Source of the DNA: Saprospiraceae bacterium UBA3362
GTDB lineage: Bacteria > Bacteroidota > Bacteroidia > Chitinophagales > Saprospiraceae
Direction: 5' to 3'
DNA length: 55,204 nucleotides
NCBI GenBank assembly: GCA_002360455.1
Contig: DEQQ01000020.1
Span: forward strand, 1 to 55,204
The translations under genes were made by a program, and so were the position numbers. The notes beneath the pieces are model-generated. The model searched no databases and had not been told where the DNA came from. It saw only the letters and a list, made by a program, of their open reading frames with translations. This document shows, one piece after another, positions 25,187-35,600 of the stretch (the first letter of the stretch is position 1; each line of letters starts with the position of its first letter).

Positions 25187-27220
25187 ATGTTGATTCAAAA
25201 ATTCGATCATACTCTTCGTTCCAAATACTATGGATTTTTTGCAATTTTCATTTGCTCTTTAACTGTAGCTTGTTTTCCGCCGGTTCAAGAAGACCATAGT
25301 TCCGTTCACTTAGATTATTCTGATCCCGTAGTGATTTCAATTCTGAACTTTGCGGATGAACACAAAACGGATTCTTTATTATCCTACCTCTCTCATCAAG
25401 ATGCCAAGTATAGGTTGATTGCAGCACAATCCTTTTGGTTTGTAAGAGACAGTGTTTCCATTTCCAAATTAAGTCGGCTCCTAACGGATCCCATAGAAAA
25501 AGTAAGAGAAGCTGCCGCAATAGCATTAGGCCAAATTGGAAAAAAAGAAGCCGAAGAGTCTCTTACCAAAGCTTTTATAGCTGTCGATTCTGTTGGCCCT
25601 TATTTGAATACCAACAGACATATTTTGGAAGCCTTGGGCAAAACCGGAACAGATCAAACCTTGCAACAACTTTGCGAAGTTCAGTATCTTCCCAAAGACA
25701 GTTTGCTTTCGCTTGGACTTGCTACTGGTATTTATCGATTTGGGATAAGAAATTTATTTTGTAAAAACGCAAAAACTATTCTTTTCCAACTTGTTGCAAA
25801 CAAGGATTATTCCCATGCCACAAGATTGATGGCAGCCCACAGCATCCAGAGATTTAAGGCTCTTGATTTTACGGATTCATTAGAAACATTGAAGCGCCTC
25901 TGTGTGGAAGAAAAAAATCCGGAAATCAGAATGTGTTTGGTCGCCGGATTGGCAAGAACAGGGGCTGCAAGTGCTTTAACTCTTATAGAGGAATTGTATT
26001 CGCGAGGTTTGGATGTGAGAGTGATGAGTAATGCCATAAAAGGTCTTAGTTCCTATAAAAATGGACAGGCTACTTCCATTGCATTACGTGCAGCGCAAAA
26101 TCCTTCTGAACATGTTGCTATTCCTGCATTAGAATATTTGATTGAATATGGTCAGCCGGAAAAATACGAGGAATATCAAAAGTTGGTTGATCAAAGTTCA
26201 TATTCATGGAGGCTCAATGCGCTTGCCTATCAGTTGGCTCTCAAAAAAATTCCGTACTACATGATATTGACCAGAGAAGGAATAGAGTCAAGAATCAAAC
26301 AAAAAATTAGTACAACAAAAAATCCTTACGAGAAGGCGACTTTTATAAAATTGTTTGCCGACAAACCCAAAGAACTTTATTACTTGTTGAGTTTGGATCA
26401 GCAGAACAATAAATCCGTGGTTCGTACAGCGTTGATGGAAACGATAGGTTCTTGCATAAAAAATGCTTCCTTTGAGCTTGTTTTTCCGGGCACAAGAAAT
26501 CCGATTTATCCTATTATTGCAAATTTTATACAAAGAAAATGTACAGATGCGGATGCAGGAGAATGTGCCGCTATGGCAGAGCTTTTTATGAATGCAAAAC
26601 CATTGGTTATAAAATATTGCCAAGCAGATTCCATTCTTCAAGTTGCACAATCCAAATTAAGTTTGCCCAAAGATATCGAAACCTATAATGCACTGCAAGA
26701 GACAATTTGTAAATTGACCAAGACAAGCTACAAACCAAGAATTGCAGAATTTACACATCCAATAGACTGGAAAGAGTTTGCGACCTTGCAAGATACTTTT
26801 GAAGTCCTGATGAAGACAGAGAAAGGCGAGCTTAGATTGCAGCTTTATAAAAAAATGGCTCCGGGCACTGTAGTCAATTTTGTACAACTCATCAAATCCG
26901 GATTTTATAAATCAAAATATTTTCATCGTGTTGTGCCCAATTTTGTTGTTCAAGTAGGCTGCCCTCGAGGGGATGGTTATGGAGCACTGGATTACTGCAT
27001 AAGGACCGAAATATCTAAGATGAATTATTTAGAAAGCGGAATGGTCGGCATGGCCAGTGCGGGTGCAGATACAGAAGGAACACAGTTTTTTATTACACAC
27101 TCTCCAACTCCACATCTGGATGGAAGATATACTGTATTCGGGAAACTTGTTGGAGGATTTGATGTTTTGATGTCTATTTATCAAGGAGATGAATTGACCG
27201 ATATCCAGATTGCAAATTAA
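25187..27220 (+). CDS. HEAT-repeat/cyclophilin fusion, probable lipoprotein
   Basis: A 677-residue protein with two distinct parts. After a membrane-export segment ending SLTVACFPP (possible lipobox), residues ~40-520 form HEAT-type helical repeats (DPIEKVREAAAIALGQIGKK, TRLMAAHSIQRF, NPEIRMCLVAGLARTGAA). Residues ~540-677 are a cyclophilin domain (KTEKGELRLQLYKKMAPGTV, FHRVVPNFVVQVGCPRGDG, TEGTQFFITHSPTPHLDGRY). The isomerase core keeps the FHR and QFFI segments, so activity is plausible. The HEAT part probably binds client proteins, giving a periplasmic chaperone-isomerase. Proof of lipidation is lacking. Confidence 0.85.
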   Translation: MLIQKFDHTLRSKYYGFFAIFICSLTVACFPPVQEDHSSVHLDYSDPVVISILNFADEHKTDSLLSYLSHQDAKYRLIAAQSFWFVRDSVSISKLSRLLTDPIEKVREAAAIALGQIGKKEAEESLTKAFIAVDSVGPYLNTNRHILEALGKTGTDQTLQQLCEVQYLPKDSLLSLGLATGIYRFGIRNLFCKNAKTILFQLVANKDYSHATRLMAAHSIQRFKALDFTDSLETLKRLCVEEKNPEIRMCLVAGLARTGAASALTLIEELYSRGLDVRVMSNAIKGLSSYKNGQATSIALRAAQNPSEHVAIPALEYLIEYGQPEKYEEYQKLVDQSSYSWRLNALAYQLALKKIPYYMILTREGIESRIKQKISTTKNPYEKATFIKLFADKPKELYYLLSLDQQNNKSVVRTALMETIGSCIKNASFELVFPGTRNPIYPIIANFIQRKCTDADAGECAAMAELFMNAKPLVIKYCQADSILQVAQSKLSLPKDIETYNALQETICKLTKTSYKPRIAEFTHPIDWKEFATLQDTFEVLMKTEKGELRLQLYKKMAPGTVVNFVQLIKSGFYKSKYFHRVVPNFVVQVGCPRGDGYGALDYCIRTEISKMNYLESGMVGMASAGADTEGTQFFITHSPTPHLDGRYTVFGKLVGGFDVLMSIYQGDELTDIQIAN

Positions 27221-27315
27221 TTCAGAAATCAATTGGTTGGAAAATGGAGATCAGAAAATAGCCTTTCAATTGTACGCACATATTTACTATCAAGATTTAA
27301 ACAAAAATAAAAATA

Positions 27316-28419
27316 ATGAAGTCAACTCCTCTTACTCAAAAACACATTGACCTTAACGCCAAGATGGCAGAATTTGCAGGATACAATATGCCTATTTCAT
27401 ATTCGGGAATTAAAGAAGAGCATGAGGCTGTTAGAACAGCTTGTGGAATTTTTGATGTTTCGCATATGGGAGAATTCATCATCAAAGGAAAACAAGCACT
27501 GGACTTGGTACAGAAGGTGACCAGCAATGATGCCAGCAAACTTAAAATTGGCGATGCGCAATATTCTTGTATGCCCAATGATCGAGGTGGAATAGTAGAT
27601 GATCTTTTGGTCTACAGATTGTCCGAAGATCAGTGTTCAGAAGGAGAGCAGGCCTTCATGTTGGTAGTCAATGCCTCTAACATTGAGAAAGATTGGAACT
27701 GGATAAGCAGTCACAATCAATTTGATTGCAGAATGAGTAATATTTCTGATCAAACCGGATTGATTGCAGTGCAAGGACCCAAAGCGGTAGAATTGCTGCA
27801 AGCATTTACTTCGATCAATTTGAAAGAAATTGAATATTACCATTTTGTTAAGGGAAGCATTGCAGGCTGTGATAATGTTCTCATTTCTGCTACCGGATAT
27901 ACGGGTGCAGGCGGATTTGAACTCTATGCTACCAATGATGATATTGTAAAACTTTGGGATGCTGTAGTTGGTGCAGGAGCAATGGCGATAGGCTTGGGGG
28001 CAAGAGACACTCTTAGACTGGAGATGGCATTTTGCTTATACGGCAATGATATTGATGACACAACTTCCCCATTGGAAGCCGGCTTGTCATGGATTACCAA
28101 AATGAATAAAAAGGCTGATTTTATTGGAAAAAATTGGCTTACCGAACAGAAAGAAAAAGGAATTGCAAAGAAGTTGGTAGGTTTTGCGCTTGAGGAAAAA
28201 AGAGTACCAAGACATGGGTATACAATTTTTGCAGATGAGAAAACAGAAATAGGAGTAGTGAGCTCAGGGACATCATCTCCAAGCTTAAATCATCCAATAG
28301 GCTTAGGATATGTAAAGAAAGAATTTGCATCATTAGGAACAAGAATAAAAATAAACCTTGGTTCTAAGATGGTTGATGCAGTTGTTGTTGAAATTCCTTT
28401 TTATAAAAAACAAGCATAG
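27316..28419 (+). CDS. gcvT: Aminomethyltransferase (glycine cleavage T protein)
   Basis: A 367-residue T protein of the glycine cleavage system. It releases ammonia and passes a methylene group from the H-protein lipoyl arm to tetrahydrofolate. Motifs include MPISYSGIKEEHEAVRTACG, FDVSHMGE, NDRGGIVDDLLVYRL (with the folate-binding Asp), GYTGAGGFELYA and GLGARDTLRLEMAFCLYGND. No gcvH or gcvP is adjacent and no glycine riboswitch is seen in the 95-bp leader. The gene is followed 51 bp later by a GbsR-type regulator. Confidence 0.96.
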   Translation: MKSTPLTQKHIDLNAKMAEFAGYNMPISYSGIKEEHEAVRTACGIFDVSHMGEFIIKGKQALDLVQKVTSNDASKLKIGDAQYSCMPNDRGGIVDDLLVYRLSEDQCSEGEQAFMLVVNASNIEKDWNWISSHNQFDCRMSNISDQTGLIAVQGPKAVELLQAFTSINLKEIEYYHFVKGSIAGCDNVLISATGYTGAGGFELYATNDDIVKLWDAVVGAGAMAIGLGARDTLRLEMAFCLYGNDIDDTTSPLEAGLSWITKMNKKADFIGKNWLTEQKEKGIAKKLVGFALEEKRVPRHGYTIFADEKTEIGVVSSGTSSPSLNHPIGLGYVKKEFASLGTRIKINLGSKMVDAVVVEIPFYKKQA

Positions 28420-28470
28420 AATTAAACTAAAAGCGGTTATATTAGTTTTTTCCGCATAAGAATCGTTACA

Positions 28471-28971
28471 TTGGATTTTACTCACTGTAAAAGTAAATTT
28501 ATTGAACTTTGGGCTCAGCTCTGCCACCATTGGGGAGTCAATAAATCTATGGCACAGATCCATGCTTTGCTTTTGGCCAGTCCGGTGGAACTCAATATGG
28601 AGCAAATCATGTCTGAGCTTTCTTTGTCACAGGGTTGTGTTAATATGAATGTCAGGTCTTTAATAGATTGGAACTTAATTCACAAAAGACAAAAACCCGA
28701 AGAGAGATGTGATTATTATTATGCAGAAAAAGATATGCAGCAGGTTTTGAAGCATATCTTAATTCAAAGAAAAAAATTGGAACTCGAACCCTTGGTTGCT
28801 CAACTTAATGAACTAAAGGAGTGTAAGGAAATGGGAGAGGAGCATCATGATTTTAAGCAAACCGTTGTGCAGATTCATCAATTGGCTACCAGAGTGGATT
28901 ATGCACTCGAAACTCTTACCAGAACAGATTCACACTGGTTTTTTAATACAATTATGAAAGTGATTCAATAA
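28471..28971 (+). CDS. GbsR/MarR-type transcriptional regulator
   Basis: A 166-residue winged-helix DNA-binding protein of the GbsR branch of MarR regulators. HHWGVNKSMAQIHALLLAS and the recognition region MEQIMSELSLSQGCVNMNVRSLIDWNLIHKR show the fold, and the C-terminal half is a helical dimerisation segment. The start is taken as the TTG at 28471; no in-frame ATG occurs before residue 27, which would remove the first helix. It lies between gcvT and the DUF1015 gene (10-bp gap), so it may control one of these, but no operator was recognised. Confidence 0.8.
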   Translation: MDFTHCKSKFIELWAQLCHHWGVNKSMAQIHALLLASPVELNMEQIMSELSLSQGCVNMNVRSLIDWNLIHKRQKPEERCDYYYAEKDMQQVLKHILIQRKKLELEPLVAQLNELKECKEMGEEHHDFKQTVVQIHQLATRVDYALETLTRTDSHWFFNTIMKVIQ

Positions 28972-28981
28972 TCTATAATCG

Positions 28982-30118
28982 ATGAAAATTGAACCAATAA
29001 AATATTCACATCCTGACTTTGATGCTATTTTTGATAAAGATCAATTTTTTGATCAGGTAAAACACGAGTACCCCATACTGAAACGTCAGGGAATTTTTTT
29101 GGATGAAAAACAGCCTGCCCTTTTCGTCTATAAAATTAAGACCAAGCAAAGAACTCATTATGGTATTTTAGCCGGGGTCGATCTCAAAGAATATTTGAAG
29201 GGGAATATTAAAAAACATGAAAACACGCTTGTTGCTCAAGAAGCAAATATCAGTGGATTGTTGAAGCAAAGAGAGGCTATCATCAAGCCGGTATTGTTGG
29301 CTTACCCTGAGGTCAAGAAAATAAAAAATCTGATTATCAAGTATTTTCTTGGTGTAAAACCAACTTATCAGGTTCACTTTAAAAAAGACGATCAGATTCA
29401 CGAGTTTTATCAGATTAAAAATGAAGATGAAATCAAGGAATTTCAAAAGGAGTTCAAGCAAGGAGTAAAAAAATCTTATATCGCCGACGGGCATCATAGA
29501 ATGGCTTCCATCAGCGAGTTGTTGGCTTCGACAGAGATTAAAGAAAAGCATAAGATAAGATACCTTTTTTGTGCGCTTTTTGATTTTAAGGAATTGAGTA
29601 TCTATTCATTCAATCGATTGCTCAAATTGGATCAGTTTTCATCCGGAGATGTAATTAAAAAATTGATGGATCTCGGCAGCCTTAAGTTATTGAAACAAGC
29701 TAAAAAACCTTCGAAAAAATTTGAATTGATTTTCTATATTGATCAGATGTATTATTCTTTTGAGTGGAAAAAGGAGTTGATCAACAGTTATAAAAAGAAA
29801 AACGAAATCTTGTTTGATATTACTCTTTTTAATGAAGAGCTGCTCAATAAAGCATTTCATATTCAAGATGTGAGAAATAATCCGCAAATTCAACATATAG
29901 AAGGGACTAAGTCATGGAAGCAAATACTGAAAACGATAGGCGAAGAAAATGGAATTATAGGAGTGATGTTTTATCCGATCAAAAGTTCAGATTTTATTAA
30001 AATTGCAGATGCAGGAAAAATTCTTCCTCCTAAGAGCACATGGTTCGAACCTAGGATAAGAAACGGTATATTGGTTCAAGAGATCAAAGCCTTGAAAGAA
30101 AAGAAAAAGAAACTGTAG
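28982..30118 (+). CDS. DUF1015 family protein
   Basis: A 378-residue cytoplasmic protein of the DUF1015 family, whose function is unknown. The hallmark SYIADGHHRMASISEL (about residues 163-178) is present, together with HYGILAGVDLKEY and KILPPKSTWFEPR at the end, where the family has a conserved LPPKSTxFxPK-like motif. In many Bacteroidota this gene lies near serine-biosynthesis genes; here it follows gcvT and a GbsR regulator, so a link to glycine/serine one-carbon metabolism is possible but only inferred. Unusually rich in lysine toward the C-terminus. Confidence 0.85.
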   Translation: MKIEPIKYSHPDFDAIFDKDQFFDQVKHEYPILKRQGIFLDEKQPALFVYKIKTKQRTHYGILAGVDLKEYLKGNIKKHENTLVAQEANISGLLKQREAIIKPVLLAYPEVKKIKNLIIKYFLGVKPTYQVHFKKDDQIHEFYQIKNEDEIKEFQKEFKQGVKKSYIADGHHRMASISELLASTEIKEKHKIRYLFCALFDFKELSIYSFNRLLKLDQFSSGDVIKKLMDLGSLKLLKQAKKPSKKFELIFYIDQMYYSFEWKKELINSYKKKNEILFDITLFNEELLNKAFHIQDVRNNPQIQHIEGTKSWKQILKTIGEENGIIGVMFYPIKSSDFIKIADAGKILPPKSTWFEPRIRNGILVQEIKALKEKKKKL

Positions 30119-30167
30119 AACTTGATAAGATTCATCCGGAGTAAATCAAAAAATTAATTTGAAGAAA

Positions 30168-31340
30168 ATGAGAAAGCTTACCGCCGATGTTTTATTTCAC
30201 AATGGATGTTTTCGGAGAAATCTTGGGCTTGTAATAGACCGTGAATCTAAAATTCTTGAGGTCAATGAGGTCAATGATGCTAATCGATGGGAGTATGAAT
30301 TTTTTCCGGGTATATTGAGTCCTGGTTTTGTAAACTGTCATTGCCATTTGGAACTTTCCCATCTCAGATCAAAGTTTGATACCGGAACAGGCTTGATCCA
30401 TTTTCTTCATTCCGTGGTTAGTCAACGCGAGATTGAGCAAGAGGTGATCGATGCTGCAATTTTGGAGGCCGACCGACAGATGTGGTCTTCCGGCATCCAA
30501 GCTGTGGGAGATATTTGCAATAAACTTGATACTCTTTCTGTCAAATTGAAAAGTAAGATATCCTATTATAGTTTTATTGAGAGTTTTGATTTTTTACAGG
30601 ATCAACTGTGTGATCAAATGACTCAATCTTATGCAGATGTTTTTCATCAATGGACAGATCAATTGAAATCTTTTGTACCTCATGCACCTTATTCAGTTTC
30701 AAAAACCTTATTTGAAAAGATCAATTTACTCAATTCCAAAGATGCAGTTCTGAGTATTCACAATCAAGAGTTAGATGCAGAAGATGCTTTATTCGAATTT
30801 GGAGATAGGCGATTTCTTCAATTTTTTGAACAATTTGGATTTGGTTTTGAGCATTTTAAGCCTTCAGGAAAAAAATCAATTTATACTGTTTTGGAAAGCT
30901 TGAGTGCTGATTTTCAGCTTCTGTTTGTGCATAATACGATGACCGAATTGGCAGAATTGAAGTTTGTAAAACAGAATCGCGACAAAGCATTTTTTATTAC
31001 TTGTCCACAGGCCAATTTATTTATAGAGAACAGATTGCCAAATTATAGAGCATGGATAGAGGCCGGTGTGTCTGTTGGCATTGGGACTGATAGTTTGAGC
31101 AGCAATTGGAGTCTGGATATTTTGGAGGAGATCAAAACCATTTCGAAATTCCATTCTTGGATACCCTTAGAACAGTTATTTCAGTGGGCGACGATCAATG
31201 GAGCAAAGGCATTGAAAATGGAGAATACTATGGGCAACTTTGAATCCGGAAAAGCGCCCGGGATAGTATGGATAAAGAATATCGATAGCTTGTCTGAAAT
31301 AAGGTTGACAAAAAATAGTGTTGCCCAAAGAATAAGCTGA
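30168..31340 (+). CDS. Amidohydrolase (cytosine/aminodeoxyfutalosine deaminase-like)
   Basis: A 390-residue metal-dependent hydrolase with a TIM barrel. The metal site shows HCHLELSH (H-x-H, near residue 57-59), a late His in FVPHAPYSVS, SIHNQE and the catalytic Asp in GIGTDSLSSNWSLDILEE. PGFVNCHCHLE and GKAPGIVWI match the composite barrel plus beta-sandwich layout of deaminases such as MqnX and SsnA. The substrate is not readable from sequence; a futalosine-pathway deaminase role would need menaquinone genes, none of which are here. I prefer the ATG at 30168 over an in-frame TTG nine bases upstream. Confidence 0.8.
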   Translation: MRKLTADVLFHNGCFRRNLGLVIDRESKILEVNEVNDANRWEYEFFPGILSPGFVNCHCHLELSHLRSKFDTGTGLIHFLHSVVSQREIEQEVIDAAILEADRQMWSSGIQAVGDICNKLDTLSVKLKSKISYYSFIESFDFLQDQLCDQMTQSYADVFHQWTDQLKSFVPHAPYSVSKTLFEKINLLNSKDAVLSIHNQELDAEDALFEFGDRRFLQFFEQFGFGFEHFKPSGKKSIYTVLESLSADFQLLFVHNTMTELAELKFVKQNRDKAFFITCPQANLFIENRLPNYRAWIEAGVSVGIGTDSLSSNWSLDILEEIKTISKFHSWIPLEQLFQWATINGAKALKMENTMGNFESGKAPGIVWIKNIDSLSEIRLTKNSVAQRIS

Positions 31341-31540
31341 GTGCTGTCAATCTTGGCAATGCCTTGCAAGATTGAACCACAGGATTAGCGTTTGAGTCGG
31401 TTTTAGCAAGCTTTTATGTTCAATCTAGATCTGACTTATAAAATGGTCCATTTTCGATTGCTCATTTTATTTGAGTCTAAAAACGATACTTTCATTTCTT
31501 GCCTGTGATATACCAATTCAGCCGACTTTTTTTGTAGATT

Positions 31541-31574
31541 TTGTAAATCATATTATAAAAAATTTATATATTTG
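31541..31574 (+). promoter_or_regulatory. Bacteroidota-type promoter for the small lipoprotein
   Basis: TTG at 31541-31543 and TATATTTG at 31567-31574 are separated by 23 nt, within the range for Bacteroidota sigma-A promoters (TTG and TAnnTTTG). The lipoprotein ATG lies 70 nt downstream. The 303-bp gap from 31341 holds no gene that I can support. Confidence 0.45.
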
Positions 31575-31643
31575 TATCGTCTAAAAGTGAACGGTATTTT
31601 TATTGAATTCCGACAGACCCTTGTAACTAAACAATTTAAACAT

Positions 31644-32150
31644 ATGAAACAGAATTATTCCCTGTGGATCGCAGGAATTTTTATTTCTCTTGGTTTTCTT
31701 TTTTCAATCTCATGCAATAAGTCAGATGATTCGGGTTGTAATTTTACAAAAACCGCGAAGACTGTAAAATTGAATTCTGCCACAGTCAATATCTCTGCAG
31801 TTCAGTTGGCCGTCAACAATACATTTGAAGGAGACGAATATACCATGGTGATCAGTGTAGTTGGAGATGACTGCAACAAGATGAGCATTTTGTCACTGAG
31901 CACAGTTGTTGTCACCGGAGGTAAATTGAATCGCGCATTCCCGATTAAAAGTTTTGCTGATTCAGGATTGAATAGTACTTATGGATCTTTACTATCGCAG
32001 TCTGTAAATCCGGTGTCTCAAGTATCTACGGATCTTGCATCAGGCACTGCGTTATTCGAGGACAAAGGAAATAAGCTTTATGCTATCAAAATCGACGGCA
32101 CTGTAACAGACGGAACATTGTTTGCTTTTAGCGGAGATGTTCAATTCTAA
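31644..32150 (+). CDS. Small lipoprotein of unknown function
   Basis: Not recognised beyond its export signal. It is a 168-residue protein with a lipoprotein signal (WIAGIFISLGFLFSISCNKSDD; Cys at about residue 24). A beta-rich domain follows, with alternating polar and hydrophobic residues (KTVKLNSATVNISAVQLAV) and three further cysteines. The start is the ATG at 31644, which opens the signal peptide. It has its own promoter-like boxes upstream and a strong hairpin terminator directly downstream, so it is probably monocistronic. Anchoring to the outer membrane or periplasmic face is expected. Confidence 0.75.
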   Translation: MKQNYSLWIAGIFISLGFLFSISCNKSDDSGCNFTKTAKTVKLNSATVNISAVQLAVNNTFEGDEYTMVISVVGDDCNKMSILSLSTVVVTGGKLNRAFPIKSFADSGLNSTYGSLLSQSVNPVSQVSTDLASGTALFEDKGNKLYAIKIDGTVTDGTLFAFSGDVQF

Positions 32151-32159
32151 TTTTTGGAA

Positions 32160-32199
32160 TGGAATGAAGGATGAAGATTTGTTCTTCATTCCATTTTTT
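32160..32199 (+). terminator. Rho-independent terminator after the small lipoprotein
   Basis: A perfect 10-bp stem, TGGAATGAAG (32160-32169) with CTTCATTCCA (32184-32193), is followed by six T. It starts ten bases after the lipoprotein stop. The rest of the 544-bp gap to the next gene holds the hairpin at 32455-32492 and an R1 repeat. Confidence 0.85.
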
Positions 32200-32454
32200 A
32201 CTTAAGAGAATGGAATGATGACACTTTTTAAAGAAAGTGAGGAACCGATCTATCGCTTTGAATTTACACTAACACTTTGTTTCTTATTTCAAATTTGATT
32301 TAGCATTTTTTTGCTTTTTTTGCTTGCTTTGAGGTTCACAACAAGTATTTACTGAATATTAATAACATGGAGTTTTTATTGCAATCTATGGGATTCCCTT
32401 GTACAAATCGGAGATTAGAATTTTGGGCAAAAACTCATTAGTGAGTTAATCGTT

Positions 32455-32492
32455 ATTTTAGCTTGTTTTCTGAGCTGGGAATAAGCTAAAAT
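32455..32492. repeat. Inverted pair of the CAAGCTAAAA-type word
   Basis: ATTTTAGCTT (32455-32464) and AAGCTAAAAT (32483-32492) form a perfect 10-bp stem with an 18-nt loop, all intergenic. The left arm is a full copy of the over-represented word (TTTTAGCTTG on this strand); the right arm lacks only the first base. It resembles the way uptake-sequence pairs in other bacteria form hairpins, but no T run follows directly, so a terminator role is doubtful. Confidence 0.65.
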
Positions 32493-32555
32493 TCTTATTT
32501 TTGCAAGGATGATTCTATTCAATGAAAAGTTGATAAGAATTCAGTTTTTTTTGAT

Positions 32556-32646
32556 CTGTGAGGGATAGAAGTGGAAAGACCGGAAGGAGCAAAGCGACTG
32601 AGGACTTGCAACGGATAGCCCGACCCCGCAGGATGCGGGGGCACAG
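32556..32646 (+). repeat. Short interspersed repeat, family R1, copy 2
   Basis: A 91-bp element with CTGTG at 32556-32560 and CACAG at 32642-32646. The core GGGATAGAAG, AAGACCGGAAGGAGCAAAGC and GGATAGCCCGACCCCG is nearly identical to 14507-14599. A strong 3' hairpin is formed by CCCCGCA (32624-32630) and TGCGGGG (32634-32640). It ends 48 bp before the start of the type IX-secreted protein and is in the same orientation as that gene, as copy 1 is to its own downstream gene. Confidence 0.85.
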
Positions 32647-32694
32647 CATTATTTTTATAATTATTGAATTTTCTAATTCCAAAATCAGTAGAGT

Positions 32695-35600
32695 ATGAAT
32701 TTTTACAAGTCATTTTTTTCACATTTCTTTTTTTGTTTAATTCTTTTGTTGGCGGTACAAGCGCAAGCGCAGGTGCAGGAATTGCAAAAATATATAGAAC
32801 AGGGGCATAGCTTTGAGGAGATTTGTAAGAAAGCTGATAAGATGGTCAAACGACACAAGCTTGAAGATGAAACCTATCGAGGTGAATTTAATGCCGGAAT
32901 GCACTCGGAGGATTTTTTGGATGATGAGCGTGTGAAGTTGGAGCGATGGAAATGGTACTGGAGAAATAGGCTTACGGAAGATGGAAAATTTCCTGATTTG
33001 AGTAGGAGGGCGGAGATGTACTCATCGGTTCAAAATGAATCTTCGGGTTGGAATACAAGAATGGTTCCATCTTGGAAGCATGAAGGTCCTGTAAGAAATA
33101 CCGGAGGATATTGGGGAATGGGGAGAACGACACATATTGATTTTCATCCTACACAGGAAGCTACTTTTTTTGTTGCATCACCAAATGGTGGATTGTGGAA
33201 GACAAGCGATGGCGGAAAAACTTATGCTTCACTCACAGACAATATTCCCTATCAACCTGTGGGCATAGTGATTGTAGATCAAAAAAATCCAAACAATATC
33301 TATATTACTCTTGGAGAGAAGGAAGGCTGGTGGCAATATTCAATGGGTGTTTATAAATCTGCAGATGGAGGAAAGACCTGGAGTGTGACCGGACTCAACT
33401 GGAAGCTTACAGACAATCGTGTGATCTATGAGATGGAAATGAATCCTCTCAACAATCAGCATTTGTTGGTGGCCTCAAGTGATGGATTGTATCAGACCTA
33501 TAATGCAGGAAAAAATTGGACAAAAGTGCGGTCAGGAAATTACAGCAGTGTTAAGTTTAAATATGGAGATACAGCCACGGTGTATTTGGCACTTAATGAT
33601 TACTGGGGTTCGTGTGAAGTTTGGCGCACAAAAGATTCAGGAAAAAACTGGAGTCAGATTACCAATTTTAATGCGCAAAAAGGATTTTTGCGTATTATCG
33701 TTACTCCTACTGACGGAGAATATATTGCCATAAATCAAAGTTTGGACGGCAAAAAGCAATTGATCCTTTCTAAAGATGGTGGAGCTAGTTTTCAGTTTGT
33801 TTCGGAGATGCCGGAAAATTTAACTTTCATTATTTCTCCTAAGGACAAGCAAGTGATGTATTGTGGATATGTTGTCTTATACAAGTCCATCAATGGAGGA
33901 AAAACTTGGACACAAATTTCGAATTGGTATGGAGGAACTGGATTCCCGGAGGTTCATGCGGATCATCATTTTGCTCAATTCCATCCAAAAAATTTGTCGC
34001 TTTATTTCTGTTGTGATGGAGGAGTTTATAATTACAATGAAAGCAATGGGCAGTTTACTGAACTGTGCAATGGACTTGCCATTTCTCAATTTTACAAAAT
34101 GGCAATATCCATGAGCAATCCACCTATTATGGCAATGGGCTCACAAGACAATGGAGGATTTGTAAGACGAGCCAACGGAAGTTGGGGAAACACAAACGGA
34201 GGAGATGCTATGTGGCAGATCATAGATCCTACAAATCAGAATATAGGATACACAGAATATTGGGGCGGTACCGCAGTTTACAGAACGACGAATGCTTTTA
34301 ATAATCTTACCGATATTACACAAAATATTCCCGGCAAACCTCAAGGTGATTGGGTTACTCCTTTTGCCTTGAATCCAAAAAATCCAAAAACTTTTTTTAT
34401 AGGCTATCACGATGTTTATGTAAGTTATAATCGGGGAGATCAATTTACTACAATCAGTAGAAACCTTACCGGAGCAGAGGACAAAGATTTGAATAATGTA
34501 GAACTTAGTCCGGCAGATACCAATATCGTTTTTGCTGCTTACAATAATATTTTATACAGTACAAAGAATTTTGGGAAGAACTGGAGATCTGTAACTCAGT
34601 TGGGAAATGGAGAAATAACTGACATTGAAATGCATCCTAAGGAAGCAAAACGAGCATGGACTACACGAGGTGGATTTAATCCTGTGAAAGTGATGGTGAC
34701 AACGGATACCGGCGCAACTTGGAAAAATATTACGGCTAACTTTGTCAATATCCCTGCGCTCTGTATCACTTTTGATGAAGCAAGTAATAGCTTGTTTGTA
34801 GGTACCGATATCGGTGTATTTTATTCTGATGCTGATGTTATCAATTGGTCTTATTATGGTGTAGGCATGCCCAATACTTCTGTGACGGATTTGGATATAC
34901 ATCCTTCTACTCGAAAAATGTATGCGGCTACTTATGGTCGCGGAGTGTATTCTGTAGATCTCCCTGATTGTTATCCTCAGATCGTAAATGTACAGGCTAA
35001 AATAAGCACTAATGAATATAAAAATTTGGATACAGTTCGACTTTGTTTTGGAGATACATTAAGTTTGAGATGTGAGCAGTCTAACTTGAGTGGACAATTC
35101 AGATGGACCGGTCCATTGGGTTTGGATTCGGTAAAACAGAATTCTTCCATTTTGCAATTGGGAGCAGTAAACAATACCTCAAGAAATGGAATGTATGTCT
35201 TGCAATATACTTCGAATACGGGTTGTGTGAGGACGGATACAATTCACCTTAGAGTTTATACAAAACCAAATCTGCAGTTGGATGCAAGTTCGTTGCAATT
35301 GGACTGTCATCATGAGGAAGTCAATATCAAAACAAAGTTTAGTGCACCCAATGACTATACTCACCAATGGTATAGAAATGGTGTTGCCATTGATCAGACC
35401 GACATGATCAAAATAAAACAAGAGGGAATTTATACATTGGTTTCAAAATCTAAATTAAGTCAATGTGAGGCCTCCGCATCCTTAAACATTTCAAAGTTTT
35501 TGGATCCTGTAATGAACGTATCTTCTAAGGATGTTTTGTGTTATGGAGACTCGACGGCAAGTCTTGATATTAGGGTAACTGAGGGTAAAGCTCCTTATGA

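Noticed and set aside
27221..27315. Glycine riboswitch before gcvT
   Set aside because: The 95-bp leader is too short and lacks the conserved riboswitch segments.
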